Shown: piece after piece, positions 35,750-44,275 of the stretch | Layout of the letters: each line of letters opens with the position of its first letter | Position numbering within the stretch: position 1 is the stretch's first letter | Assembly: GCA_021155905.1 (NCBI GenBank) | Contig: JAJNBG010000020.1 | Span: 1-61,655 of the forward strand | Length of the DNA stretch: 61,655 bases | Direction: 5' to 3' | Source of the DNA: Bacteroidota bacterium | GTDB taxonomy: Bacteria > Bacteroidota > Bacteroidia > B-17B0 > Aurantibacillaceae | Position numbers and translations under genes: made by a program | The notes under the pieces: generated by a model | What the model saw: only the letters and a program-made list of their open reading frames with translations | Told to the model about the DNA's origin: nothing | The model's database searches: none

Positions 35750-36559
35750 ATGGACTCATCGAAAAAAAAAGCGATTCATGAGGACGAAGATAATGGTCCT
35801 TGGTTTCCTATGTTGTTCAGTTTTTTTTCCGAGATGACATCTCTTACCTTATTTACAGCGAAGTATTGTAAGAACCTCTTCATACCACCTTATGAAATTA
35901 ACGAGTTGCTAAAACAATGTTATTTCGTTGGCTATAGATCATTGCCACTGGTTGGTATCACCGGTTTTATCATGGGCTTGGTTTTAACCATCCAATCGCG
36001 GCCCACACTTTCCGAATTTGGCGCGGAATCATGGCTTCCTGCTATGGTTGCAGTTTCTATCATACGGGAAATAGGGCCGGTAATTACGGCCCTGATATGC
36101 GCCGGTAAAGTTGGTTCAGGGATAGGAGCCGAGCTCGCCTCCATGCGGGTTACCGAACAGATCGATGCCATGGAAGTTTCCGGTATTAATCCGTTTAATT
36201 ATATTGTCGTCACCAGAATACTGGCCACTACATTGATGCTTCCCGTGCTGGTTGTTTTTTCAGATGTCATCGCTTTAGCCGGTTCTTTTTTAGCGGTTAA
36301 CATTAACGGCGAGGTTACCTTCACACTGTTCTTTTCGCAGGTCATAGATTCTCTTGCTTTCTCAGATGTGTTTCCATCTTTCATCAAAACCTTTTTCTTT
36401 GGCTTTGCTATCGGCTTAATAGGTTGTTACAAAGGCTACAATACAGATAAAGGAACCGAAGGAGTCGGTCTTTCCGCCAATTCAGCAGTCGTCCTGAGCT
36501 CACTGCTTATTTTTGTTATGGACATGATTGCAGTACAAATTACTGACCTGTTATTCTAG
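35750..36559 (+). CDS. mlaE: MlaE-type ABC transporter permease
   Basis: 269 residues, MlaE/TrbI permease of the lipid (phospholipid) transport ABC system. Five to six membrane helices; signature stretches VGITGFIMGLVLTIQS and IGAELASMRVTEQIDAMEV are intact. An N-terminal cytoplasmic tail of about 45 residues is longer than in E. coli. Followed 2 bp later by the ATPase. Confidence 0.9.
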   Translation: MDSSKKKAIHEDEDNGPWFPMLFSFFSEMTSLTLFTAKYCKNLFIPPYEINELLKQCYFVGYRSLPLVGITGFIMGLVLTIQSRPTLSEFGAESWLPAMVAVSIIREIGPVITALICAGKVGSGIGAELASMRVTEQIDAMEVSGINPFNYIVVTRILATTLMLPVLVVFSDVIALAGSFLAVNINGEVTFTLFFSQVIDSLAFSDVFPSFIKTFFFGFAIGLIGCYKGYNTDKGTEGVGLSANSAVVLSSLLIFVMDMIAVQITDLLF

Positions 36560-36561
36560 TC

Positions 36562-37344
36562 ATGAACGATTCAAACTCTGATAAAAAAAAGACAAACGAA
36601 ACAGATGAAACATCTGCGAAAGAGTTTGCCATTGAAATTGTAGATCTCCATAAAAGCTTTAAAAGTAACCGGGTTTTAAAAGGCCTTAATCTCGTGCTGG
36701 CTAAAGGAGAAAACCTTGTGGTTCTTGGAAAATCAGGAACCGGGAAATCTGTACTCATTAAATGTGTCGTTGGTTTAATTGAACCTGAAGAAGGAAGTCT
36801 GACCGTATTGGGTGAGAACGTACTGGAACTTAAAGACAAAAAACTCAATGACCTCAGAAAAAAAGTTGGTTTTCTTTTTCAAAGCGCCGCACTCTACGAT
36901 TCTATGACCGTGCGGGAGAATCTGAAATTTCCGCTACGTACTGATCCATCTATCGAAGAAGATGAAAAGGAAGCCCTGGTTAAAGAAGCTTTAGAAAATG
37001 TTGGGCTCTTAGATGCGATTGATAAAATGCCTTCCGAGCTTTCAGGCGGAATGAGGAAAAGAGTTGGCCTAGCAAGAACACTCATCTTAAAACCTGCCGT
37101 TATGCTTTATGATGAACCGACCAACGGATTGGACCCAATCACATCAAGGGAGATCAGCAAACTCATAACAGATGTCAGGGAAAAATATAAGACCTCTTCC
37201 ATCATTATCACACATGACATTGCCTGTGCAAAAATTACTGCCGACAGAATTGTTGTATTAAAAGATGGTGTTTGTTTAACCGAGGGAACTTTTGAAGAAT
37301 TACAAAACTCCGAAATCCCGGAAGTCCGCGCCTATTTCGAATAA
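36562..37344 (+). CDS. mlaF: MlaF-type ABC transporter ATPase
   Basis: 260 residues. Walker A GKSGTGKS, Q-loop FLFQSAALYDSMTV, signature LSGGMRKRVGLART, Walker B MLYDEPTNGLDP and the switch His in IITHD are all present, so it is active. It energises the MlaE permease and MlaD ring. A polar N-terminal 25 residues (SDKKKTNETDETS) is unusual for the family. Followed 14 bp later by mlaD. Confidence 0.92.
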   Translation: MNDSNSDKKKTNETDETSAKEFAIEIVDLHKSFKSNRVLKGLNLVLAKGENLVVLGKSGTGKSVLIKCVVGLIEPEEGSLTVLGENVLELKDKKLNDLRKKVGFLFQSAALYDSMTVRENLKFPLRTDPSIEEDEKEALVKEALENVGLLDAIDKMPSELSGGMRKRVGLARTLILKPAVMLYDEPTNGLDPITSREISKLITDVREKYKTSSIIITHDIACAKITADRIVVLKDGVCLTEGTFEELQNSEIPEVRAYFE

Positions 37345-37358
37345 AAAAATAAAGGATC

Positions 37359-38054
37359 ATGAAAAATAATAATAGAAATAAAATAAAATTGGGAATATTT
37401 GTTACAATTGGCTTAGCCCTTTTTATTCTTGGAATTTATCTCATCGGAGATAAACAAAAGATGTTCAACAACACTGTTACTATCAGTGGCATTTTTAAGG
37501 ACGTCAGTGGGCTACAGGTTGGAAATAACGTTCGTTTTTCCGGCATCACCATCGGGGTAGTAGAAAATATTGAAATCGTATCAGACTCTGCAGTCAGAGT
37601 AGATTTTAGCATTGACGAACAGACAAAAAAATTCATTAAAAAAAACGCGAAAATCACGATTGGCTCAGACGGTTTAATGGGAAATAAAGTAGCCATCATT
37701 ATTCCGGGAACAGCCGGGAACAAGGAAATTCAGGATAAAGATTTCCTGATCACCACGGTGCCGGTAAGTATGGACGAAATTTTAGCGAAATTAAAAACAA
37801 CCAGCAACAATGCCGCAACAATTACAGATGACCTGGCGGCAATGACGCACAGCATAAGATCCGGAAAAGGTACCGTAGGCAAATTATTCATGGACACTGT
37901 CTTTGCTGACAATCTCGATAAGACATTGGTTAATATCAAACAAGGGGCAGGAGGATTTAAAAACAATATGGATGCTGCCAGTGACAATTTCCTACTTCGA
38001 GGTTTTTTCAAAAAAAAGAAGAAAAACAGGGAAAAAGATAAAGAGAAGAAATAA
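37359..38054 (+). CDS. mlaD: MlaD family MCE-domain protein
   Basis: 231 residues: one N-terminal membrane helix (about 9-27), an MCE domain (about 38-118; GIFKDVSGLQVGNNVRFSG is the family signature), a helical stretch, and a very basic C-terminal end (KKKKKNREKDKEKK). MCE rings carry lipid between membranes. No MlaA, MlaB or MlaC lies nearby. Confidence 0.9.
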   Translation: MKNNNRNKIKLGIFVTIGLALFILGIYLIGDKQKMFNNTVTISGIFKDVSGLQVGNNVRFSGITIGVVENIEIVSDSAVRVDFSIDEQTKKFIKKNAKITIGSDGLMGNKVAIIIPGTAGNKEIQDKDFLITTVPVSMDEILAKLKTTSNNAATITDDLAAMTHSIRSGKGTVGKLFMDTVFADNLDKTLVNIKQGAGGFKNNMDAASDNFLLRGFFKKKKKNREKDKEKK

Positions 38055-38140
38055 AGAAATTTATAATATTTTAAACGAAACGGTACAACACAAAAAAGCC
38101 CATATTCCCGCATCTTTGATCATAACCTAAAAAAAAGTTT

Positions 38141-38533
38141 ATGGCAGCAGGAAAAAAACTAGGAATATGGATGGATCACGCCAGTGCCCACCTTATCGAA
38201 TTTCCAAACGGATCCTTGGAACAACGAATCATTGCATCTACGTTTGACAACGAATCGAAACAGGAAGCTTTAACCAGGAGCGAACATATAATGCATAACA
38301 AAGAACATCAGAAACAATCGGAATATTATAAAGAAATTGGGGAAGTAATTAAAAACTATAATGAAGTGTTACTTTTTGGTCCAACAGATGCGAGATTGGA
38401 GCTCTTCAATACATTAAAGGCCAACCATCATTTTGAAAATATAAAAATTGAAGTTCAGTCTGCCGATAAAATGTCAGACATCGAACAACATAATTTTGTA
38501 AAAGATTATTTTTCGAATACGATAAAAAAATAA
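38141..38533 (+). CDS. Small protein with eRF1-domain-3-like C-terminus, unknown
   Basis: 130 residues. N-terminal KLGIWMDHASAHLIEF resembles the first strand-helix of archaeal/eukaryotic release-factor-like proteins, and the C-terminal EVLLFGPTDARLELFNTLKA with the K/E-rich IKIEVQSADKMSD segment resembles eRF1 domain 3. Bacterial relatives are often annotated as translation-related or host-attachment proteins without proof. Likely part of the stress block; function not established. Confidence 0.5.
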   Translation: MAAGKKLGIWMDHASAHLIEFPNGSLEQRIIASTFDNESKQEALTRSEHIMHNKEHQKQSEYYKEIGEVIKNYNEVLLFGPTDARLELFNTLKANHHFENIKIEVQSADKMSDIEQHNFVKDYFSNTIKK

Positions 38534-38537
38534 AAAC

Positions 38538-39104
38538 ATGCAAACGCAGGATGTTATAACCAAAACCAAATGGGCAATCGACAATGCTCATACAACCATT
38601 GAATTTAAAGCCAAACATTTAATGTTGGCAAATGTAAAAGGTTCTTTTATGGAATTTGGTGCAGACATTTATACCAATGGCGACGACTTTACATCCAGTG
38701 AGATTGATTTTTGGGTAAATCCGGCGTCTATTCAAACAGGTGATTCTAACAGGGACTCACATTTGAAAAGCGCCGAATTTTTTGATGTAGAGCGTCACAA
38801 AAAGGTTCTGTTCGTCGGAGAGTCTTTTATGAAGACGGACAAAACAGGTTATTACGAATTATCCGGTGAACTAACTATTAAAGGTATTTCAAAAAAAATT
38901 AAATTAAATGTGATGTTCGGTGGTGCCTTCAAAGATCCATCGGGCAATGAAAAAGTCGGGTTTTCAATAACGGGTACCATCAACCGATCAGACTGGGGTT
39001 TAACATGGAATACTTCTGTAGAAAAAGGTGGTTTCCTGGTGAGTGATGAAATCATCATCAATTGCGATTTAGAACTTTCAAAAGAAGAAGAATATCAAAA
39101 ATAA
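38538..39104 (+). CDS. YceI-family lipocalin-like protein
   Basis: 188 residues without a signal peptide, so cytoplasmic. The YceI pattern is clear: WAIDNAHTTIEFKAKHLMLANVKGSF, then INRSDWGL near the end. The family forms an extended barrel that binds isoprenoid or lipid molecules. It lies 4 bp after the previous gene, so is probably co-transcribed. Confidence 0.9.
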   Translation: MQTQDVITKTKWAIDNAHTTIEFKAKHLMLANVKGSFMEFGADIYTNGDDFTSSEIDFWVNPASIQTGDSNRDSHLKSAEFFDVERHKKVLFVGESFMKTDKTGYYELSGELTIKGISKKIKLNVMFGGAFKDPSGNEKVGFSITGTINRSDWGLTWNTSVEKGGFLVSDEIIINCDLELSKEEEYQK

Positions 39105-39132
39105 AACACATACTTGGTTCAAAAGGGCTCCG

Positions 39133-39543
39133 TTGCTTATTCTCCTATTGGCGATAGCAGTGTTGCTGCTGGTGGCGTGTGAAAAAAATACGCGAAACTT
39201 CCTGTTTGGGGTCCCTTCAAAGACAGAACAGCTTGCCCGCAACTGGATGATTGCTCAGGTGACCGACAACGGCAACGATGTCACTTTTGATTATGATCGC
39301 TATTCCTTAAATTTTTCGGAAAAAGGCGAAGTTAATTTGCTTGCGAACTTTAAAGTACGCCGTTCAAGCTATGAATACAATACCATCGGGACATGGTTCT
39401 TTTTAAATAATCATAAGAAACTGCTCCTGGATTTTGAAAATAATAATGCCGATGGCGTTTATCATATTTTGAAATTACAGGAAGAAGAGATCTGGCTCAA
39501 AAAAGAAGGGGAACCGCTTGAACTCCATTTCGTGTCTCAATAA
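39133..39543 (+). CDS. Small lipoprotein, unknown
   Basis: 136 residues if TTG 39133 is the start. A hydrophobic core LLILLLAIAVLLLVAC ends in a lipobox cysteine. No ATG or GTG precedes it in frame back to the stop at 39070-39072; the codons in between encode KKKNIKNKTHTWFKRAP, just the basic n-region a signal peptide needs, so a non-canonical start upstream is possible. The mature part ends in charged strands; it resembles small lipocalin-like lipoproteins. Function unknown. Confidence 0.6.
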   Translation: MLILLLAIAVLLLVACEKNTRNFLFGVPSKTEQLARNWMIAQVTDNGNDVTFDYDRYSLNFSEKGEVNLLANFKVRRSSYEYNTIGTWFFLNNHKKLLLDFENNNADGVYHILKLQEEEIWLKKEGEPLELHFVSQ

Positions 39544-39566
39544 ACCAACACCTAAATACTTTAATT

Positions 39567-39887
39567 ATGGAACGTGAAAATCATTATGAAACCGTCTCTG
39601 AGGCAATAAACGAACTTCAACAAAAAGGGTTCACTATAGACTTCAATCTCAAAGAAAACAGCCTCGATCAGCATCCTGAAAAATTTGCAACGGAATTCGA
39701 AATTGTCGAAGTATACCGTTATGAAGGGAATTCAGATCCGGGTGATGAAGCAGTTGTGTACGCGCTGGAATCGAAATCCGGCGAAAAAGGACTCCTGGTC
39801 ACAGGCTATGGCATTTCAGTAGATTCTAAAACAACTGAAATTTTAAAAAAACTCCCAATCCGTTCTGATAATCCAATAAAACCTTAA
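39567..39887 (+). CDS. Conserved Bacteroidota hypothetical protein
   Basis: 106 residues: an N-terminal amphipathic helix (YETVSEAINELQQKGFTIDF), a central FEIVEVYRYEGNSDPGDEAVVYA and SGEKGLLVTGYG. Homologues are frequent in this phylum and are sometimes labelled phosphoribosylpyrophosphate synthetase, which the short sequence does not support. No function recognised. It is the last chromosomal gene before the island. Confidence 0.75.
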   Translation: MERENHYETVSEAINELQQKGFTIDFNLKENSLDQHPEKFATEFEIVEVYRYEGNSDPGDEAVVYALESKSGEKGLLVTGYGISVDSKTTEILKKLPIRSDNPIKP

Positions 39888-39900
39888 CAATAACAACATA

Positions 39901-39933
39901 AAAAAAGCCTCTCAAAATTGAGAGGCTTTTTTT
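39901..39933. terminator. Terminator between the chromosomal gene and the tRNA remnant
   Basis: A-rich stem AAAAAAGCCTCTCAA pairing with TTGAGAGGCTTTTTT around a two-base centre; T-tract on the plus strand, A-tract before it. On the minus strand it is the natural 3' terminator of the tRNA gene whose tail follows. Confidence 0.85.
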
Positions 39934-39936
39934 ATG

Positions 39937-39962
39937 TGCCCGAAGCGAGACTCGAACCCGCC
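39937..39962 (-). other. tRNA 3'-end remnant: probable attachment site of an integrative element
   Basis: Read on the minus strand: T-arm GCGGG-TTCGAGT-CTCGC (five-base stem with the invariant TTCGA loop) followed by acceptor strand TTCGGGC and discriminator A. No matching 5' acceptor GCCCGAA, D-arm or anticodon arm is found in the next 100 bases. A tRNA 3' half next to its own terminator is the classical displaced end left by tyrosine-recombinase integration into a tRNA gene. Confidence 0.8.
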
Positions 39963-40030
39963 TTACTATACAGTGTTTCCTGTAAAATCAGGCAGTTTGA
40001 CCACACAAATATCCTCTTTTTCTCACATTT

Positions 40031-40063
40031 TTACTCAAAACCTTACTCCATTTCCTTACTCCA
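40031..40063. repeat. Short direct repeats near the island end (possible integrase arm sites)
   Basis: TTACTC occurs at 40031, 40043 and 40056, spaced 12-13 bp; the last two are part of an exact CCTTACTCCA repeat at 40041-40050 and 40054-40063. Position about 80 bp inside the tRNA remnant fits recombinase arm-type sites. Confidence 0.45.
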
Positions 40064-40094
40064 CTAGCATATAAATAATTAAAGAAAAGTGCGA

Positions 40095-41753
40095 TTAATG
40101 TATCATTCTAAAAAAAACTTTCAGTTCGATTTTGCCTAAATTTTCAAATGTAATTTCGGTTTTGGAATTGCTGCCATTTTCAAAAATTTTACCCACTGGT
40201 AAAATTTGATTATTGATTAGGTTAGCTGGGTCGACCAAATCGGACACTAGGTTAATCACATAGCGTTTGATTGACCCATCTTTGCTAAAATAAGTATGAC
40301 TTATTGATATGTTGGTTACCAGCAAATTCTCCTTTTTCGAACCTTGAACACTAACAATGTGTAGCTTTTCATTGCCAGTCAGGGTAAATGAATTATCTGT
40401 TTCATTACATGTGCGGCTTTCGTACAATGTATCCAATACATAACGAGGCCATTTGTTCTCGTCAGGTTCTACCAACTTTAATATGCCTTTGTAAGTTGAT
40501 ACTATAAATGCCACTTTTTCAGTATTTAATGTTAAATACATTCTTCCACTAGCTCTCAGTTTGGTTCTTAACCACTCTTTAACAACTTTCTCAGGGATCT
40601 GCTTTTCTTCTACAAGTTCAATTGCAAATAGTTTTTGAGAATGATTGTTTTTCCTGTCACTTACAAAAATATCCAGGTACCCTTTATAAAGTTGATTTGT
40701 TAAGTTTTGACTTAGTTCACCCCAGATTGGAATCAACAAGTCAGTGATGCTATTTTCAACGGCATAACTACCAAAATTATCATGCCAATATTTAATTATT
40801 AAAGATTCAAACTTATTTTTTACATCAGAATCCAACTGAGAGTAATGTTCCTTAAATTCTGCGATAAAGATATCCCTAGTATATAGAATAATTGATTTAA
40901 ATACTAATGTTGTATAATATTCTGGAGCTAAAACATTCAATGTATTACTACTTGGTTTATGAGCCTCTAAAAACTGGTACATATTTTTAATAATGAAGGT
41001 TTTATCACCAGTCAAATTCGCATACCAAAGTTCACTAAAGTTTTGAACAATGAAAAAATAAGCCTTTTCCTTTTCCTCTCTTCCAAGTGCAGCCAATTCA
41101 ATAATGATATCACTTGCAGATAGAGGTTCCGCCAGCAACTTCTCCTTTACAAACTGTATCCCTTTCTTATCTGAAGATTCTACTTTTTCTATTAATACCT
41201 TTGCTGATTCCTTCGAGCCCCTGACTTTGATATACTCTTCAACTGGTAGATGCACGATATTTTCACTTGATAGTTCTTTAAAAGCATATTCAATATATTC
41301 CTCAAAAGTCACATCTCCCTCAAATAACAGGTCAACGTCTTTTCCGTGTATAACAATCACCGATTGTCTTCGACCTTTATTTAACGCACGCAAAAAATTT
41401 TTCTTAAGAGCGTTTCTTGAAATGAACACACCTAATGTACCATGAAACTTATTTTCAATTTTTCCAATAAATGAGTATAGTACTGATGCAGCAAGACCAG
41501 AAGTAACCCACTTTGCCTCGATGAGGAAAATTCTATTATACACCTCAATTACCCCGTCAATTTCCTCTGACCTGTTGTCTTTTGTATGACGGTTTCTCTT
41601 TTGAAGTATTTCTTCAGCTTCAAATACGTCGAGAAGAAGACCTTCAAAAGCCCTTCCTCGAGCTTGTTTGGATTCCTTGCTTGCCTCTCTTGTATTTATA
41701 TCATCTAGGACTTTGAACGTATCTTTGAAAGCTTGTTTCATTCTATAGGACAT
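40095..41753 (-). CDS. Restriction endonuclease-like protein (PD-(D/E)XK N-terminus)
   Basis: 552 residues. The N-terminal domain (about 30-160) shows a Mrr-like nuclease pattern: RGRAFEGLLLDVF, then Asp66 in EIDGVIEV and E79-A-K81 in FLIEAKW, then GVFISRNALKKNFL. The remaining 390 residues are helical and unlike anything I recognise; they may sense DNA state or bind a partner. It is the last gene of the minus-strand run, 17 bp after a membrane coiled-coil gene, and closest to the island end. No methylase is next to it, so it is either a modification-dependent nuclease or an abortive effector. Confidence 0.75.
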   Translation of the reverse strand: MSYRMKQAFKDTFKVLDDINTREASKESKQARGRAFEGLLLDVFEAEEILQKRNRHTKDNRSEEIDGVIEVYNRIFLIEAKWVTSGLAASVLYSFIGKIENKFHGTLGVFISRNALKKNFLRALNKGRRQSVIVIHGKDVDLLFEGDVTFEEYIEYAFKELSSENIVHLPVEEYIKVRGSKESAKVLIEKVESSDKKGIQFVKEKLLAEPLSASDIIIELAALGREEKEKAYFFIVQNFSELWYANLTGDKTFIIKNMYQFLEAHKPSSNTLNVLAPEYYTTLVFKSIILYTRDIFIAEFKEHYSQLDSDVKNKFESLIIKYWHDNFGSYAVENSITDLLIPIWGELSQNLTNQLYKGYLDIFVSDRKNNHSQKLFAIELVEEKQIPEKVVKEWLRTKLRASGRMYLTLNTEKVAFIVSTYKGILKLVEPDENKWPRYVLDTLYESRTCNETDNSFTLTGNEKLHIVSVQGSKKENLLVTNISISHTYFSKDGSIKRYVINLVSDLVDPANLINNQILPVGKIFENGSNSKTEITFENLGKIELKVFFRMIH

Positions 41754-41770
41754 TTTAGGTTATAAAAAAA

Positions 41771-42457
41771 CTAGTCATTATTAAGAATTAAGTCTAAAAT
41801 TGAATCAAATTTTGGCTTAATTTGGTTTACTATAAATATTTTATAAGTGGCAACATGATTTTCATGTAAAACTTTTATTTCATTTGCATCTTTTAATTTA
41901 AAGAATTCACTCTTGTCAACAAGGTAGCTAGGTATTACGGAGATTTCCTTTGAATAAGTTTCAACCTTTGTTTGTTTATTCTTGTGAAATATATATTCTC
42001 CTACTTTTGATTTATACAAACTTCGCTCATTATCCAAAATGGTTTTTTCTTTATTGAATCTCGCATTCAGTTCCAGCACTCTTTCCTCATATACTTTTTT
42101 CTCATCCGCTTTATCCAATATTAAATGAACAGCGGTATAATATGTCAATCTGCTGTATAACCTGTTTATCAAGATATATCTCTCAACAATACTTTCTGAA
42201 AGCTGTAAGGCTTCGCCATACAGCTTCCTTCTGAATTCAAGTTCTTCTTTCTCGCGTTCCTCTCTTTTGAACTTTGCTTCCTTATTTTTAGTCAAACTAA
42301 AAATAAGAAAAGCCACACCTAATGATGTGAATGCTGTTATTATACTAGTTATAAAAGTTCCATAATTAGCCCAAAAACCAATTTGACTATGCAAGTTAGA
42401 TTTTAGTAATTCATTCTGATAAATCAATTCTCTTAATATTTCAATGTGAGTCGTCAT
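41771..42457 (-). CDS. Membrane protein with coiled coil, unknown
   Basis: 228 residues: one membrane helix (about 32-54; FITSIITAFTSLGVAFLIFS), then a long charged coiled coil (KNKEAKFKREEREKEELEF, to about residue 160) and a C-terminal helical region. No family recognised. It is in the same run as the PLD protein (109 bp gap upstream) and the nuclease (17 bp downstream). A membrane-anchored scaffold or sensor is the simplest reading. Confidence 0.6.
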   Translation of the reverse strand: MTTHIEILRELIYQNELLKSNLHSQIGFWANYGTFITSIITAFTSLGVAFLIFSLTKNKEAKFKREEREKEELEFRRKLYGEALQLSESIVERYILINRLYSRLTYYTAVHLILDKADEKKVYEERVLELNARFNKEKTILDNERSLYKSKVGEYIFHKNKQTKVETYSKEISVIPSYLVDKSEFFKLKDANEIKVLHENHVATYKIFIVNQIKPKFDSILDLILNND

Positions 42458-42566
42458 TACATATGCACCTTTAGTGGCTTTTTAATTTTATTAAATTATA
42501 ACTAGTGAATTGCCTCTTATATACATCATTGATAAGTTCACTCTTTAAAGACTTTTGCCATGAATA

Positions 42567-43481
42567 TTAAACTCTATTCTTAATAGAATTAAATTCCTCT
42601 AAATTTTCTGGATATGAAATGTAATCTTTTCCCATGTAATTTTTCATAGATAAGCCTTTTGTTAGCCCTGCTTCTGTAATTTTGTCTCCATTTATAAAAC
42701 CACTTTTCTGCATTAAATCCGTAATTTCATTTTGAGGTATTTTTAATGATTTAGATAATTGCGACGCAGAGACATTTTTACCTGAACCAGATATAATTGA
42801 CACTGGTTTTTCAATGCTAGTTTCTTTATTTTCTTTTGAAAGAGGAGCTAATTTATCTTGAATTACATTGAATCCGTTTAATTTCTTTGCGCCTAAAAAT
42901 CCAGTGATGCCCCCTTGGTCTACGACAATTGGACTTGTTTCATATTTCAATTCAGAATTTTCAAATATACTTTTAAACTTTTCTATAGGGTTCACCTCCT
43001 TATTCCCCATGCCTAAAACGTCCTGTTTAACTTTATCAACTCCCTGTGCAATTACATTATCTGTACCATCCATGACCTTACCTAGTAATCCTTTAGAAGC
43101 ATAATTCCCTATAATTCCTACCTCTATATTTTTAGCTAGGGAAAAATCATATAAATTAAGGCTTGTCATTATGAAGTCGAAATCATTACAATAAAACTTT
43201 GCATGTAGCCGCTCGTTATATCTTATTTGAATATTTGGAAATTGCTTTAAGAATTCTAAACTATCCTTTTTAATACTTTTATAAATATTATCTTCGTTTT
43301 TCCCAAACAAAACATGCAATTCGAAATCGTGTTTTGTTAGTTTTTCTCGCAGTGCATCTTGAATCCTTTTATCCAGGTCGATGAAAGGTGAAATGAGTAC
43401 AAGTCTATGTTTAGACTGTTTTATTAAATTTTCTAATGCAGCGATAAGTTGATTATCAAATAGAAATTGAATTTCTGCCAT
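42567..43481 (-). CDS. Phospholipase D-family protein with C-terminal helix-turn-helix-like region
   Basis: 304 residues. N-terminal PLD domain (about 1-125): SPFIDLDKRIQDAL strand and one complete HKD motif, H93-A-K95-x4-D100 followed by SLN. One HKD per chain is typical of dimeric nucleases such as BfiI/Nuc. A linker (about 126-230) leads to a helical segment ASQLSKSLKIPQNEITDLM that resembles a winged-helix DNA reader. Predicted nuclease; DNA or RNA target unknown. Confidence 0.78.
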   Translation of the reverse strand: MAEIQFLFDNQLIAALENLIKQSKHRLVLISPFIDLDKRIQDALREKLTKHDFELHVLFGKNEDNIYKSIKKDSLEFLKQFPNIQIRYNERLHAKFYCNDFDFIMTSLNLYDFSLAKNIEVGIIGNYASKGLLGKVMDGTDNVIAQGVDKVKQDVLGMGNKEVNPIEKFKSIFENSELKYETSPIVVDQGGITGFLGAKKLNGFNVIQDKLAPLSKENKETSIEKPVSIISGSGKNVSASQLSKSLKIPQNEITDLMQKSGFINGDKITEAGLTKGLSMKNYMGKDYISYPENLEEFNSIKNRV

Positions 43482-43513
43482 AAGCTATAATTTGTAATTA
43501 TGAATACTATTAT

Positions 43514-44251
43514 TTATAAATCTAATTCAGGATATAAAAATCTTTCTTTAACTCTTTCCTGATTTGTATCTTCTTTTCTGGAATGCAATAATTGCGAAAC
43601 AGGATAGTAGGAAAATTTTTCATCTGATAGTTCTTTAAACTGACCTATAATTTGTTCCCTCGATAAATCTGGTTTAATCCAATTATACATGTTTTCTTTT
43701 TCCAAAATTAGTGGGCTCCTTGGGTCAGGATTGCCTTCATCGTCAATTTTGTTATGAATTTTGGCCATTAAGCCTTCAGGTTTAATTGTGATAATTGAAC
43801 ATGAATTAACTATTTCGCCCGTTTCCTTATTGACCCAAGAATCATATAGACCTGCGAGTGCAAACGTCTTTTGTTCCTTCAATTGAAGATAGAAGGAGTA
43901 TTTTTTTTTATTAAATGTATGAGGTTCAAAGAAACCATTTATAAAAATTAAACACCGCTGCTTATCAATTATATCTTTAAAAGTAGTTAACTCAAATATT
44001 GTCTCAGATTTAGCATTTAAAGTTCCCGTCCTTCTTTTCTTTGCTTCTGCTTCATTCTTGATTTTATGCGAAATTAACCCCCAATTATAAGCATTTATTT
44101 TGTCAGGTTTTTCGGCGGTCAACACAGGGATTTTTCGAAAAGAAAATCCAGATAAATGATGATAATATGTATCCCATTCATCTGTTTGCACAGCATAATC
44201 GAAAAGTTCATCTAATTCTGTTCTTTCGGGCACTGATATGTGATAACACAT
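43514..44251 (-). CDS. SRAP (YedK/HMCES-like) DNA-protein cross-link protease
   Basis: 245 residues. SRAP proteins shield abasic sites in single-stranded DNA through Cys2. Here Cys2 (MCYHIS), Asn79 (LNAKSE), Glu109 (NGFFEP) and His166 (KIHNK) align with the YedK active site, but the motifs are drifted: GFFEP instead of GFYEW and IHNK instead of IHxRMP. It lies 24 bp after the caspase gene and is in the same run as the polymerases; SRAP near error-prone polymerases is a known SOS association. Confidence 0.85.
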   Translation of the reverse strand: MCYHISVPERTELDELFDYAVQTDEWDTYYHHLSGFSFRKIPVLTAEKPDKINAYNWGLISHKIKNEAEAKKRRTGTLNAKSETIFELTTFKDIIDKQRCLIFINGFFEPHTFNKKKYSFYLQLKEQKTFALAGLYDSWVNKETGEIVNSCSIITIKPEGLMAKIHNKIDDEGNPDPRSPLILEKENMYNWIKPDLSREQIIGQFKELSDEKFSYYPVSQLLHSRKEDTNQERVKERFLYPELDL

Positions 44252-44275
44252 GATACTAGTTGATTTTTTAATAGT

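Noticed and set aside
39567..39887. Phosphoribosylpyrophosphate synthetase
   Set aside because: 106 residues and no PRPP-binding or ATP-binding motif; a label common for homologues but unsupported.
39937..40030. Complete tRNA gene
   Set aside because: T-arm and 3' acceptor are present but no 5' acceptor, D-arm or seven-base anticodon loop can be folded upstream; kept only as a remnant.
41104..41445. 113-residue plus-strand frame inside the restriction endonuclease gene
   Set aside because: Antisense shadow of the conserved nuclease domain.
43487..43501. ATAATT-TGT-AATTAT palindrome before the PLD gene
   Set aside because: Pure AT arms in an AT-rich spacer; too likely by chance.
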